Positions 16,987-24,553 of a DNA stretch of 64,000 nucleotides are shown piece by piece. A program made the position numbers and the translations under genes. The notes below the pieces were generated by a model. It was given only the letters and a program-made list of their open reading frames with translations, searched no databases and was not told the DNA's origin. The stretch lies in assembly GCA_900551235.1 (NCBI GenBank), contig URUU01000001.1, positions 113,444 to 177,443 of the forward strand, given 5' to 3'. This DNA comes from an uncultured Lachnospiraceae bacterium. Its GTDB lineage: Bacteria > Bacillota > Clostridia > Lachnospirales > Lachnospiraceae. The stretch's first letter is position 1. Every line of letters begins with the position of its first letter.

Positions 16987-18408
16987 TTATTTCTTAATCT
17001 TCACACTCTTTGCCTGTCCTTTTCCTTTGAGGATATTCTTATAGGCTTTCAGTTTCTTTTTCGGTACTTTGATTACTGCCTTTTTGTCAATACCCTTGAA
17101 CGCATTTTTCCCTACGGATTTTTTTGTAAGCTGCGTCGATGTAATCTTAATATTCTTCAGCTTTTTGCAGCCGGAAAATGCACCGGCACCGATCTTGCTG
17201 ACATTTTTTCCGATGGTGACTTTTTTTAGTTTTACATTGTTTTTAAATGCATTTTTGCTGATTTCTGTCACCTGGAATGTAATGTTTCCATCCTCACTTT
17301 TGATGGCTTCCGGCACGGTAAAGGCTGTTTTGTTTTTGCTGACCGGTTTTATAAGAGTTACTGTACAGCCGGATGCATCTGCCTTTGTCACTTTATAAAG
17401 TGCATCTTTGGTTTTGATCATACTTCCCGTTTTTGGAAATATTGTCTGTGATGTATCCGTTGGATTTGGCGGATTTGGCACACGATTATTTCCCTGGATT
17501 GGATCTGATGTCACTTTTTCTTCTAATCTGACACTGTATAAGGAGACTGCAAAGCAGGTAGTTCCATTATTTCCCACGATAACTGTCTGACTGTTCACTG
17601 GTTCTCCATTCAGACTCAGTGACAGGTCCCTGGAAAACTCATTTCCATTTACTGTTTTCAAAAAAGCAGAATACATATACGTTGCGCCTGCTTCGAAAGT
17701 GGTAAACTTTGGAGTTGCAGCGGTATACTGACTTTCATCTGAATACCAGAAAGCAACCGGTGTCAGATAACCATTGGCATCCTTCTCCATTTTTTCCCAG
17801 CGTTCATATGCAATTTCATATTTGGAAGCATTGCTGTCACCTTTTTGGGCTGTTGCTTTCGGAGATTCCCCTGCATAACAGGAAAGTGTGCTGTTTACAA
17901 TATTCACATCAGAAATCTCCATTTTTTCCAGCACCCAGTCTGTCTGTATTTTGTAAGTCTGATAGTAATGACGAACAGTTACCATCTGTCCGTTTTCTTC
18001 CACATTTTCAAATTGAAGGCGCCTGCTGTCAGCATCAATACCCCGTGTTTCTGTACCGGAAACAACTTCTGCTCCTTCACACGCTTTTTGAACTTTCTCA
18101 TCATAGGCTGTAATTTTCGCCTGGATTTCATCCAGATTTTCATCTCCGTCCAGATAATCGCAGGAGTCTTCTACTTCTACTGTCTCTTCATAATCCAGTA
18201 CTCCATAATCTTTCATATGGCGGATCTTCAGACTTGCCTTTGCATCAAAAGCCGTATGATAAGTGTATGGATCATCTGCTTCCCTGCTTTCTTTTTCTGC
18301 TGCAAATGTCTTTTTCGGTAAAAACAGAAGCATCACCATCAGCAACAGCAAAAATGTGCAGCACTGTTTCCAGGTTACATCCTTGTGTCTCTCTTGTATT
18401 TTCCTCAT
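16987..18408 (-). CDS. Secreted protein with BspA-like C-terminal cassette
   Basis: The 473-aa product has a signal peptide (hydrophobic FLLLLMVMLLFLP near residues 19-31, cleavage near FAA at 37). Residues ~45-320 are a unique region that I do not recognise, rich in acidic and aromatic residues. A Pro/Asn linker (RVPNPPNPTDTSQ) leads into the last ~130 residues. That part is nearly identical to the C-terminus of the 1453-aa protein at 4.7 kb: TKDALYKVT, AISKNAF-type repeats, KLKNIKITSTQLTKKSVGK. No sortase motif is seen. The ATG has GGAGAG upstream and a promoter at 18455-18482. The shared C-terminus suggests both proteins attach to the same surface partner. Confidence 0.85.
   Translation of the reverse strand: MRKIQERHKDVTWKQCCTFLLLLMVMLLFLPKKTFAAEKESREADDPYTYHTAFDAKASLKIRHMKDYGVLDYEETVEVEDSCDYLDGDENLDEIQAKITAYDEKVQKACEGAEVVSGTETRGIDADSRRLQFENVEENGQMVTVRHYYQTYKIQTDWVLEKMEISDVNIVNSTLSCYAGESPKATAQKGDSNASKYEIAYERWEKMEKDANGYLTPVAFWYSDESQYTAATPKFTTFEAGATYMYSAFLKTVNGNEFSRDLSLSLNGEPVNSQTVIVGNNGTTCFAVSLYSVRLEEKVTSDPIQGNNRVPNPPNPTDTSQTIFPKTGSMIKTKDALYKVTKADASGCTVTLIKPVSKNKTAFTVPEAIKSEDGNITFQVTEISKNAFKNNVKLKKVTIGKNVSKIGAGAFSGCKKLKNIKITSTQLTKKSVGKNAFKGIDKKAVIKVPKKKLKAYKNILKGKGQAKSVKIKK
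16990..17310 (-). repeat. C-terminal LRR cassette repeat, copy 2
   Basis: This segment is nearly identical to 4710-5030 in direct orientation and encodes the C-terminus of the 473-aa secreted protein. Recombination between the copies would delete about 12.3 kb containing the whole kinase operon and make a hybrid secreted protein. Confidence 0.85.
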
Positions 18409-18454
18409 AAAATCTCTCCTTCCATGATCTGACAGAGGTTTCCTGTTTGCTTAC

Positions 18455-18482
18455 ATTATAAAACATCCTGTTTCTTTCACAA
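18455..18482 (-). promoter_or_regulatory. Promoter of the 473-aa secreted-protein gene
   Basis: Minus-strand TTGTGA (18477-18482) and a perfect TATAAT (18455-18460) are 16 bp apart, about 47 bp upstream of the ATG. Confidence 0.7.
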
Positions 18483-18565
18483 CCGGTATTCCCGAAATGT
18501 CATTTGCCAAATTGGAAATTCTGCTATTTTCATCTTTCTTTTTTTGCAAATCTCCGATACAATAA

Positions 18566-19015
18566 GCACATACAAACAGGAAAAAGGGCGAAGATAGTCT
18601 TTCCAAATTTTTATCCAAACTGGATGAATTTGATCTGAACGAATATATAAAAGTCATTCATTTCGATGAAATGAAAGTTCCAAGCGTTCCGTTCCAGTTT
18701 CCAACCGCAAAATATTATTATGGACTGGAAGAAATGATGACAAGCATGTTTTATCCGAAAGATATCCGTTATCATTACGAAGAATATCTGGAACATAAAA
18801 AACAGACCGAACGGTTTGCCCGTTCGCATGCAAATTATATCTTACGTACTTCACATGCAAATGCGTTCCGGAATCTGCAGATCATCCTGCACGAAGGCAA
18901 ATGGGCAATGATCTCCAAAGGAAATGCCCCGGCGATCCATTTCGTGATCCACCATCCGAAGCTGCGCAATGCGATCGAACACTTTGTGCCGCCGGTAGTA
19001 GAGACCGCAAAATAA
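18566..19015 (+). pseudogene. Apparent remnant of a larger gene (C-terminal part only)
   Basis: The frame is open from 18566, just after an in-frame TAA. The first ATG is only at 18671 and has no ribosome-binding site. The 35 codons before that ATG (KFLSKLDEFDLNEYIKVIHF) read like genuine coding sequence, so the piece looks like the 3' end of a gene whose start is lost. From the ATG it encodes 114 residues ending in KWAMISKGNAPAIHFVIHHP and VPPVVETAK. I cannot name the family with confidence. It ends at a strong bidirectional terminator shared with pflA. It may alternatively be a short functional protein with a non-canonical start. Confidence 0.6.
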
Positions 19016-19057
19016 AAATCGACCGAGTTTTTAAGGCTCGGTCGATTTTTATTTTTT
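19013..19057. terminator. Bidirectional terminator between the gene remnant and pflA
   Basis: A 14-bp perfect stem (AAAAATCGACCGAG with CTCGGTCGATTTTT) around a 9-nt loop has U runs on both strands. It overlaps the pflA stop codon. Confidence 0.9.
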
Positions 19058-19792
19058 GAATGCCAGAATCTCTTCTGCATTCTTAATCCGCTCTGCACTT
19101 GGCGGATTGATTCCTTCAAGCTGATATGGAATCCCTAAATTTTCCCATTTGAATACACCCAGCGTATGATATGGCAGTACTTCCACACGCTCCACATTTT
19201 TCAGTGTGTGGATAAAATCTGCCAGCCGGTGCAGATAATCATCGCGGTCACTCCGCTCCGGGACCAGTACATGGCGAATCCAGACTGGTTTCCCCATATC
19301 TGATAATTTTTCTGCCATAGCCAGGATATTTTTATTGGTCTGACCAGTCAGTTTGATATGCTCCTGCTCATCTATATGTTTGATATCCAGAAGAATCAGA
19401 TCAGTGTATTCCATCAGCTCCAGCCATTTTGAATAGAATGGCTCTTTTTCCGTGTAAGGATTGCCGCTCGTGTCCAGCGTTGTGTGGATCCCCATCTCTT
19501 TTGCCTTGCGAAACAGCTCGATCAGAAAATCAATCTGAAGCAGTGGTTCTCCCCCACTTACAGTAATACCGCCCTTATTTCCCCAATAAGTGCGGTATTT
19601 TACTGCCTGTTTCAGAAGGGCATCGGCTGTGTAGCTTTTTCCGGCTGCCATATTCCAGGTATCCGGATTATGGCAGAACTGGCATCGCATGGCACAGCCG
19701 CTTAAGAAGATCACATAACGCACACCCGGACCGTCAACCGATCCAAAGCTTTCCAGCGAATGGACATATCCCGTTTTTGCCCTGCTCTCCAT
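19049..19792 (-). CDS. pflA: Pyruvate formate-lyase activating enzyme
   Basis: Radical-SAM enzyme that installs the glycyl radical on pyruvate formate-lyase. The 247-aa product is the usual length. The [4Fe-4S] cysteines are C33, C37 and C40 in GCAMRCQFC, preceded by the typical GSVDGPGVRYVIF. ITVSGGEPLLQ is the SAM-binding GGE motif. The longer frame begins at a TTG inside pflB. The ATG at 19792 is preferred; it starts one base after the pflB stop (TAATATG), so translation is coupled to pflB and little of its own ribosome-binding site is visible. Confidence 0.96.
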   Translation of the reverse strand: MESRAKTGYVHSLESFGSVDGPGVRYVIFLSGCAMRCQFCHNPDTWNMAAGKSYTADALLKQAVKYRTYWGNKGGITVSGGEPLLQIDFLIELFRKAKEMGIHTTLDTSGNPYTEKEPFYSKWLELMEYTDLILLDIKHIDEQEHIKLTGQTNKNILAMAEKLSDMGKPVWIRHVLVPERSDRDDYLHRLADFIHTLKNVERVEVLPYHTLGVFKWENLGIPYQLEGINPPSAERIKNAEEILAFKK

Positions 19793-19793
19793 A

Positions 19794-22046
19794 TTACATT
19801 CTGTCGTGGCAGGTTCTTGCGATAACGTCAAGCTGCTGTTCTCTTGTCAGGTCGATGAATTTAACAGCATATCCTGATACACGGATTGTAAAGTTTGCGT
19901 ATTCTTCTTTTTCCGGATGTTCCATAGCATCGATCAGTTTTTCTTTTCCGAATACGTTTACGTTCAGGTGATGTGCACCCTGTTTGAAGTAACCATCCAG
20001 TACGTGAACCAGATTTTCGGTACGTTCTGCATCATCATGTCCCAGAGCACCCGGGTTGATGGTCTGTGTATTGGAAATACCATCCAGTGCATCTTCATAC
20101 GGCAGTTTTGCAACAGAGTTCAAAGATGCCAGCAGACCGTTCTGCTCTGCTCCGTAAGATGGGTTTGCTCCAGGAGCTAAAGGCTCGCCTGCTTTTCTTC
20201 CATCCGGCAGAGAACCGGTTGCTTTACCATAAACTACGTTTGATGTAATCGTCAGGATAGAAGTTGTCGGTTCAGAATCACGGTAAGTATGGCAGTATTT
20301 CAGCTTATCCATGAACGTACGAAGCAGCCATACAGCGATCTCATCCGCTCTGTCATCGTCATTACCGTATCTTGGGAAGTCTCCTTCGATCTCATAATCG
20401 GTAACGATTCCGCTTTCATCACGAACGGTCTTTACTTTTGCATATTTGATTGCGGACAGAGAGTCTACTACATGTGAGAAACCTGCGATACCGGTAGCAA
20501 AAGTACGTCTTACGTTTGTATCAATCAGAGCCATCTCTGCTGCTTCATAATAATATTTATCATGCATGTAGTGGATCATGTTCAGAGTTCCTACATACAG
20601 ATGTGCCAGCCAGTCAAGCATGGTATCGTATTTGTTCATAACTTCATCATAATCCAGATATTCGGATGTGATCGGCTGATATTTCGGTGCTACCTGATCT
20701 CTTGTCTTCTCATCTACACCGCCGTTGATCGCGTACAGCAGACATTTTGCCAGGTTCGCTCTTGCTCCGAAGAACTGGATCTCTTTACCTGTCTCTGTAG
20801 CAGATACACAGCAGCAGATAGAATAGTCATCGCCCCATACCGGACGCATAACATCATCATTCTCATACTGGATAGAGCTTGTTGTAACAGAAATATGTGC
20901 TGCATATTTCTTGAATGTCTCAGGCAGACGCTCGGAATACAGAACCGTCAGGTTCGGTTCCGGTGAAGGTCCCATGTTTTCCAGTGTATGCAGGAAACGG
21001 TAGTCATTCTTTGTTACCATGGAACGTCCGTCCATACCCATACCTGCCACTTCCAGAGTTGCCCATACCGGGTCACCGGAGAAGAGCTGGTTATAAGAAG
21101 CAATTCTTGCGAATTTTACCATACGGAATTTCATAACCATATGGTCGATCAGTTCCTGAGCTTCTTTCTCAGTCAGGATGCCTGCTGCGATATCTTTTTC
21201 AATATAAATATCAAGGAAAGTAGAAATACGTCCGACACTCATAGCTGCACCGTTCTGTGTCTTGATGGCAGCCAGATATCCGAAGTACAGCCACTGAACT
21301 GCTTCTTTTGCATTCTTAGCCGGCTCGGAAATATCATATCCGTAAGACTGAGCCATTTCTTTCATTTCCTGCAGTGCACGAACCTGATCTGCGATCTCTT
21401 CACGAAGCTGGAAGTCTCCACGACGCATACCCTGACGGTTTGTAGCAGTGAAATCTGCTTTCTTTTTCTCGATCAGGTAATCGATACCGTACAGAGCCAC
21501 ACGACGGTAATCGCCTACGATACGTCCGCGTCCGTAAGTATCCGGAAGACCGGTCAGGATCTTGTTGTGACGTGCTTTCAGCATTTCCGGTGTATAGATA
21601 TCAAATACACCCTGGTTATGTGTTTTATGATATTTTGTAAAGATTTCATGAAGCTGCGGACTTGGTTTATATCCATACATTTCACAGGATTTTTCAGCCA
21701 TTTTAATTCCGCCGTATGGCATGAATGCACGTTTCAGCGGCTTGTCTGTCTGCAGACCGACAACCTGCTCCAGATCTTTCATGCTGTCATCGATATAAGC
21801 AGCTCCGTATGCAGTGATGCCTGTTACAACATCAGTCTCCATATCAAGAACGCCGCCTTTTGCTCTTTCTTCTTTCTGAAGCTCAGATACCTTTCCCCAC
21901 AGACGGTTTGTTGCTTCTGTAGGTCCCTCCAGGAAAGAATCATCTCCATCATACGGTGTGTAGTTATTCTGAATAAAGTCGCGGACATCTACGCCTTCTT
22001 TCCAGAGTCTTCCAGCGAAACCGTCCCACTGTTTAAAATCCTTCAT
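19794..22046 (-). CDS. pflB: Formate C-acetyltransferase (pyruvate formate-lyase)
   Basis: Oxygen-sensitive glycyl-radical enzyme that splits pyruvate with CoA into acetyl-CoA and formate in fermenting cells. At 750 aa it is full length. The radical glycine is G725 in RVSGYAV. The active-site cysteines lie in [14 protein letters not shown] near residue 410; E. coli has the catalytic pair in ACCVS. The ATG has GGAAG upstream. A sigma-A promoter (22105-22133) and a Rex-like operator (22139-22156) lie directly upstream, which fits control by the NADH/NAD ratio. It forms a two-gene operon with pflA. Confidence 0.97.
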   Translation of the reverse strand: MKDFKQWDGFAGRLWKEGVDVRDFIQNNYTPYDGDDSFLEGPTEATNRLWGKVSELQKEERAKGGVLDMETDVVTGITAYGAAYIDDSMKDLEQVVGLQTDKPLKRAFMPYGGIKMAEKSCEMYGYKPSPQLHEIFTKYHKTHNQGVFDIYTPEMLKARHNKILTGLPDTYGRGRIVGDYRRVALYGIDYLIEKKKADFTATNRQGMRRGDFQLREEIADQVRALQEMKEMAQSYGYDISEPAKNAKEAVQWLYFGYLAAIKTQNGAAMSVGRISTFLDIYIEKDIAAGILTEKEAQELIDHMVMKFRMVKFARIASYNQLFSGDPVWATLEVAGMGMDGRSMVTKNDYRFLHTLENMGPSPEPNLTVLYSERLPETFKKYAAHISVTTSSIQYENDDVMRPVWGDDYSICCCVSATETGKEIQFFGARANLAKCLLYAINGGVDEKTRDQVAPKYQPITSEYLDYDEVMNKYDTMLDWLAHLYVGTLNMIHYMHDKYYYEAAEMALIDTNVRRTFATGIAGFSHVVDSLSAIKYAKVKTVRDESGIVTDYEIEGDFPRYGNDDDRADEIAVWLLRTFMDKLKYCHTYRDSEPTTSILTITSNVVYGKATGSLPDGRKAGEPLAPGANPSYGAEQNGLLASLNSVAKLPYEDALDGISNTQTINPGALGHDDAERTENLVHVLDGYFKQGAHHLNVNVFGKEKLIDAMEHPEKEEYANFTIRVSGYAVKFIDLTREQQLDVIARTCHDRM

Positions 22047-22104
22047 GTTTTCTATCTTCCTTTCTTCATAATTAAATTATGTGTTTCAACTTTTTGTCGT
22101 ATTC

Positions 22105-22133
22105 ATCTTAACATAGCACAACATGTAGTGCAA
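22105..22133 (-). promoter_or_regulatory. Promoter of pflBA
   Basis: Minus-strand TTGCAC (22128-22133) and TAAGAT (22105-22110) have a 17-bp spacer, about 58 bp upstream of the pflB ATG. Confidence 0.75.
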
Positions 22134-22138
22134 GTATT

Positions 22139-22156
22139 TTGTTAAATACATAACAA
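22139..22156. promoter_or_regulatory. Candidate Rex operator upstream of pflBA
   Basis: The 18-bp site TTGTTAAATACATAACAA is an imperfect palindrome with one mismatch to the clostridial Rex consensus TTGTTAA-N4-TTAACAA. It lies 5 bp upstream of the -35 box. Rex senses the NADH/NAD ratio and controls fermentation genes in Firmicutes. A CRP/FNR-type activator site is the main alternative. Confidence 0.6.
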
Positions 22157-22249
22157 ACCTTACAGTTCTTTTTTCTGTACAATTTTTTTGCAGACATATT
22201 CTGGAAAATCTACCGGAAAAGTATATTGTATTTTCCACGATGGCACACG

Positions 22250-22286
22250 AAAAAACTGCCCATCGTTTTCACGATAAAGCAGTTTT
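22250..22286 (-). terminator. Terminator of the 121-aa membrane-protein gene
   Basis: The minus strand has AAAACTGC pairing with GCAGTTTT, an inner ATCGT/ACGAT stem, and a run of six U residues. It begins about 10 bp after the stop at 22297. Confidence 0.85.
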
Positions 22287-22296
22287 CCCTGCACTT

Positions 22297-22662
22297 TTAT
22301 TTTGCTGCCGTCTCACTGGCTGCTTCGGTTGCGCTGCTCTTAGCGGAAGTCTCTGCTGCAGTTTCTTCTGCAGTTTCTTCTGCTGTCTCTTCCGTTGTCT
22401 CTGTGGACGCTTCACTTGAAGTCTCTGTCTCAGCATTTAAATCATTCATATAATTATCCAGTGCATCTGTTTTCATTTCATATGTATGAGACACATTTTT
22501 CTGAACATTCTGATATACTGAGAATCCAATCCAGCCAATAAGAGCAGCCAGCACGATGATGCCTGCTATCTTCCAGAGCAATAACTCTCTTTTTTCTTTT
22601 TTCTGAAGTTTGTCGCGCTTTTTCTTTTCTTCTTTATAGCGCTCCACTTTTGCCTGACTCAT
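22297..22662 (-). CDS. Small single-pass membrane protein with acidic repetitive tail
   Basis: The 121-aa product has a basic N-terminus (KEEKKKRDKLQKKEKR), one membrane helix (IAGIIVLAALIGWIGFSVY, about residues 32-50) and a C-terminal tail of Thr/Glu/Ala repeats (EETAEETAEETAAETSA). By charge distribution the tail faces outward. The ATG at 22662 has AAGGAG 7 nt upstream; the GTG three codons earlier is too close to it. I do not recognise a function. It follows degV after a structured intergenic element and ends at its own terminator. Confidence 0.8.
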   Translation of the reverse strand: MSQAKVERYKEEKKKRDKLQKKEKRELLLWKIAGIIVLAALIGWIGFSVYQNVQKNVSHTYEMKTDALDNYMNDLNAETETSSEASTETTEETAEETAEETAAETSAKSSATEAASETAAK

Positions 22663-22710
22663 GTTTTTCACTCCTTATATATAGTTTCTTAATAATATGA
22701 TGTGGGTGTC

Positions 22711-22783
22711 AAAAATCCCCAACTATGATGCCTACGGATTGTTCCGTGCGTTGCACTCCCACAATCCTCCCTAGCATCATAGT
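22711..22783 (-). ncRNA. Three-tier stem-loop between degV and the 121-aa gene, possible structured RNA
   Basis: Transcribed from the minus strand, a perfect 10-bp outer stem (ACTATGATGC with GCATCATAGT, 22774-22783 and 22722-22731) encloses an asymmetric loop. Inside are a 7-bp stem (GGATTGT/ACAATCC) and an apical GTGC-AAC-GCAC hairpin. The purine-rich internal loops (TAGGGA, GGGA) look more like a folded RNA than a plain terminator. Only five U residues follow, after a GGGGA spacer. It may be a leader or attenuator for the downstream gene. I cannot match it to a known class. Confidence 0.5.
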
Positions 22784-22801
22784 ATACACTATTTTAAAAA
22801 C

Positions 22802-23647
22802 TTATGCAACCACGATAATTCCACCATCGTTTGCATACATGGTGCTGACACCTGCGGTATTGACCATGACCACGTCTTTAAACGGCAGTCTCTTTATGAT
22901 CTCCTCTTTCACCATCTCTGCCCTCTGCGGACAGTTGCAGTGAGCGATCCCAACCATATGCTCCTGTGGATCGGAAGATTTTTTTTCCTCTATTGAATCG
23001 ACCATTTTTACAAGAGCTTTCTTCATACCCCTTGCCTGATCCAGTTGAACGATCGTACCCTCGTCCGTCGCTCCCATGACCGGTTTGATCTTCAGTGCGG
23101 TCGCTACCAGAGCCTTTACAGTGCCAAGACGACCGTTTTTACGAAGGGTATCCAGATTTTCCAGGACAAACCAGGTATCCTGTGAAAGAATATAGTCCTC
23201 AGTCTGTTTTACGACTTCTTCAAAAGAAAGCCCCTTTTCCTCCAGTTCCTGGATCTTCAGTCCGATCAGTGTCTCTCCCACGGATGCAGAGCAGGAATTA
23301 AATACATAAACCTTCGCATCCGGATGATCCTCCAGATACAGATTTTTGCCAAGGACTGCGCTGTTGTAAGATCCGCTCAGTTTTTCTGAGAGCGTTACTG
23401 CATAAACATGATCTGCATCACAGTCGTAGGCATCACGGTATATTTCCGGAGACGGGCAGGAAGATTTCGGGCAGTTCGGACTCTCTGCTACTTTCTTTAA
23501 AAACTCTGCCTGGTTGAAATGTTCTTCGTCATCTCGTACAATGTACTCATCTACCTGCAGTGTCAGCGGTGCAGACACAAAATTACCGCTCTTTTTCATC
23601 TCATCTGTCAGCTCTCCGCAGCTGTCGATCACTACTCTGAAACTCAT
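22802..23647 (-). CDS. DegV-family fatty-acid-binding protein
   Basis: The 281-aa product has the two-domain DegV fold. It starts MSFRVVIDSCGELTDEM and contains the family's SSCPSPEIYRDAY loop and the ligand-site segment SEKLSGSYNSAVLG. DTLRKNGRLG and LKIKPVMGATDEGTI are also typical. In Firmicutes these proteins (FakB) bind fatty acids for the FakA kinase, although no fakA is in the window. The ATG at 23647 has GGAGG 8 nt upstream; the longer frame adds five residues. A promoter lies at 23793-23820. Confidence 0.92.
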   Translation of the reverse strand: MSFRVVIDSCGELTDEMKKSGNFVSAPLTLQVDEYIVRDDEEHFNQAEFLKKVAESPNCPKSSCPSPEIYRDAYDCDADHVYAVTLSEKLSGSYNSAVLGKNLYLEDHPDAKVYVFNSCSASVGETLIGLKIQELEEKGLSFEEVVKQTEDYILSQDTWFVLENLDTLRKNGRLGTVKALVATALKIKPVMGATDEGTIVQLDQARGMKKALVKMVDSIEEKKSSDPQEHMVGIAHCNCPQRAEMVKEEIIKRLPFKDVVMVNTAGVSTMYANDGGIIVVA

Positions 23648-23792
23648 CTGTAAATCCTCCATATCTATCGTTTCTTCGCAAACTGTTCCATACTTTCACA
23701 GTTACGATGCCAGAAATTCTTCAAACAGCACCTGCATATTTCTGCAAATGTTTATCTTCTACTATGTTATCTGGTTTTTAATACTACATTCT

Positions 23793-23820
23793 ACTATAAC
23801 ACATATCACATATTTTGCAA
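23793..23820 (-). promoter_or_regulatory. Promoter of degV
   Basis: Minus-strand TTGCAA (23815-23820) and TATAGT (23793-23798) are separated by 16 bp. The leader of about 145 nt shows no recognised structure. The rest of the 278-bp divergent gap holds a plausible plus-strand TATACT near 23865 for the next gene. Confidence 0.6.
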
Positions 23821-23925
23821 TGCTTTTCTTCTTTTCTTTTTCTGTTTTTTCCGTTATACTGAAAAACACGCAGACAATATCGGAGATTCTCCATAATATG
23901 TTTCCGATTCTGACAGGAGGTACTT

Positions 23926-24414
23926 ATGATCTCAATTCCTATAACTGAAGTAAAATTATTTATGAACCATCTGCTCTGCCGCAGTACGTTTGATGCATTC
24001 TGTGTTCCGGAGCTTTCTCTTTCTACGTTTGCCTCCTTCCATATGGATGGCCATATTCTAAAAGAATATTATACGCAGGAAGAATATGATACACTCTATA
24101 AAGAACACACACCGATCGCCCGCTGGAAACAACTGCGTCCCATCTGCTTTGAACTGATCCGCGGCAACCACACACCGCTTTCTTTCTCGATTGTCCTGCA
24201 GCTCTCTTCCCGTGCGGCCGAGACATTCCTGATGGAAACAGACACTTCTTTTAGCATTTCTGATATCAACGGTCTGTTTGTAAACCTTCGTTACAAGGAC
24301 GGCAAACTGACTGCTGTCACCGGAACTTCTCTGAATATCTTCTCTATGGACAAGTCCCTGGAGCATGCCTGGGATCAGAAAATCCAGAAATTTATACTTT
24401 CTTTAGAAAGTTAA
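23926..24414 (+). CDS. DUF5721-family protein
   Basis: The 162-aa product starts MISIPITEVKLFMNHLL and carries a mixed α/β pattern with HMDGHILKEYYTQEEY and RPICFELIRGNHTPLSFSI. This matches my memory of the Lachnospiraceae DUF5721 family, which has no known function. No signal peptide or membrane segment is present. AGGAGG precedes the ATG by 8 nt. It lies directly upstream of the htpG control region and is probably a separate transcript. Confidence 0.8.
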   Translation: MISIPITEVKLFMNHLLCRSTFDAFCVPELSLSTFASFHMDGHILKEYYTQEEYDTLYKEHTPIARWKQLRPICFELIRGNHTPLSFSIVLQLSSRAAETFLMETDTSFSISDINGLFVNLRYKDGKLTAVTGTSLNIFSMDKSLEHAWDQKIQKFILSLES

Positions 24415-24424
24415 TACTTTTTTG

Positions 24425-24451
24425 TTAGCACTCATTGTATTTGAGTGCTGA
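24425..24451. promoter_or_regulatory. CIRCE element (HrcA operator) upstream of htpG
   Basis: An inverted repeat TTAGCACTC-N9-GAGTGCTGA matches CIRCE (TTAGCACTC-N9-GAGTGCTAA) in all but the last two bases. HrcA represses heat-shock genes through this site. It lies just upstream of the -35 of the best visible promoter rather than downstream of it. Confidence 0.9.
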
Positions 24452-24458
24452 TTTTCTC

Positions 24459-24487
24459 TTGACATTTCCGATCAACGGTACTAAACT
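24459..24487 (+). promoter_or_regulatory. Sigma-A promoter of htpG
   Basis: A perfect TTGACA (24459-24464) and TAAACT (24482-24487) have a 17-bp spacer, about 66 bp upstream of the htpG ATG. Confidence 0.8.
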
Positions 24488-24553
24488 ATCTTGCACAGGG
24501 CAGTCATAAGAAGACTTGGCTGCTGCAAGATTATTTGAAAGGTGTGAAAGATT

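Noticed and set aside
4707..18408. Accessory block as a prophage or transposon
   Set aside because: No integrase, transposase, terminal inverted repeats or phage structural genes; the only repeat is the coding cassette.
20988..22145. 385-codon plus-strand ORF opposite pflB
   Set aside because: It is an antisense shadow of a highly conserved enzyme gene, has no ribosome-binding site, and its residue composition (Cys/Phe/Ser-rich) is typical of reverse-complement frames.
22352..22400. Tandem TTCTTCTGCAG-like repeats
   Set aside because: They encode the Glu-Glu-Thr-Ala repeat of the 121-aa membrane protein; low-complexity coding, not a DNA element.
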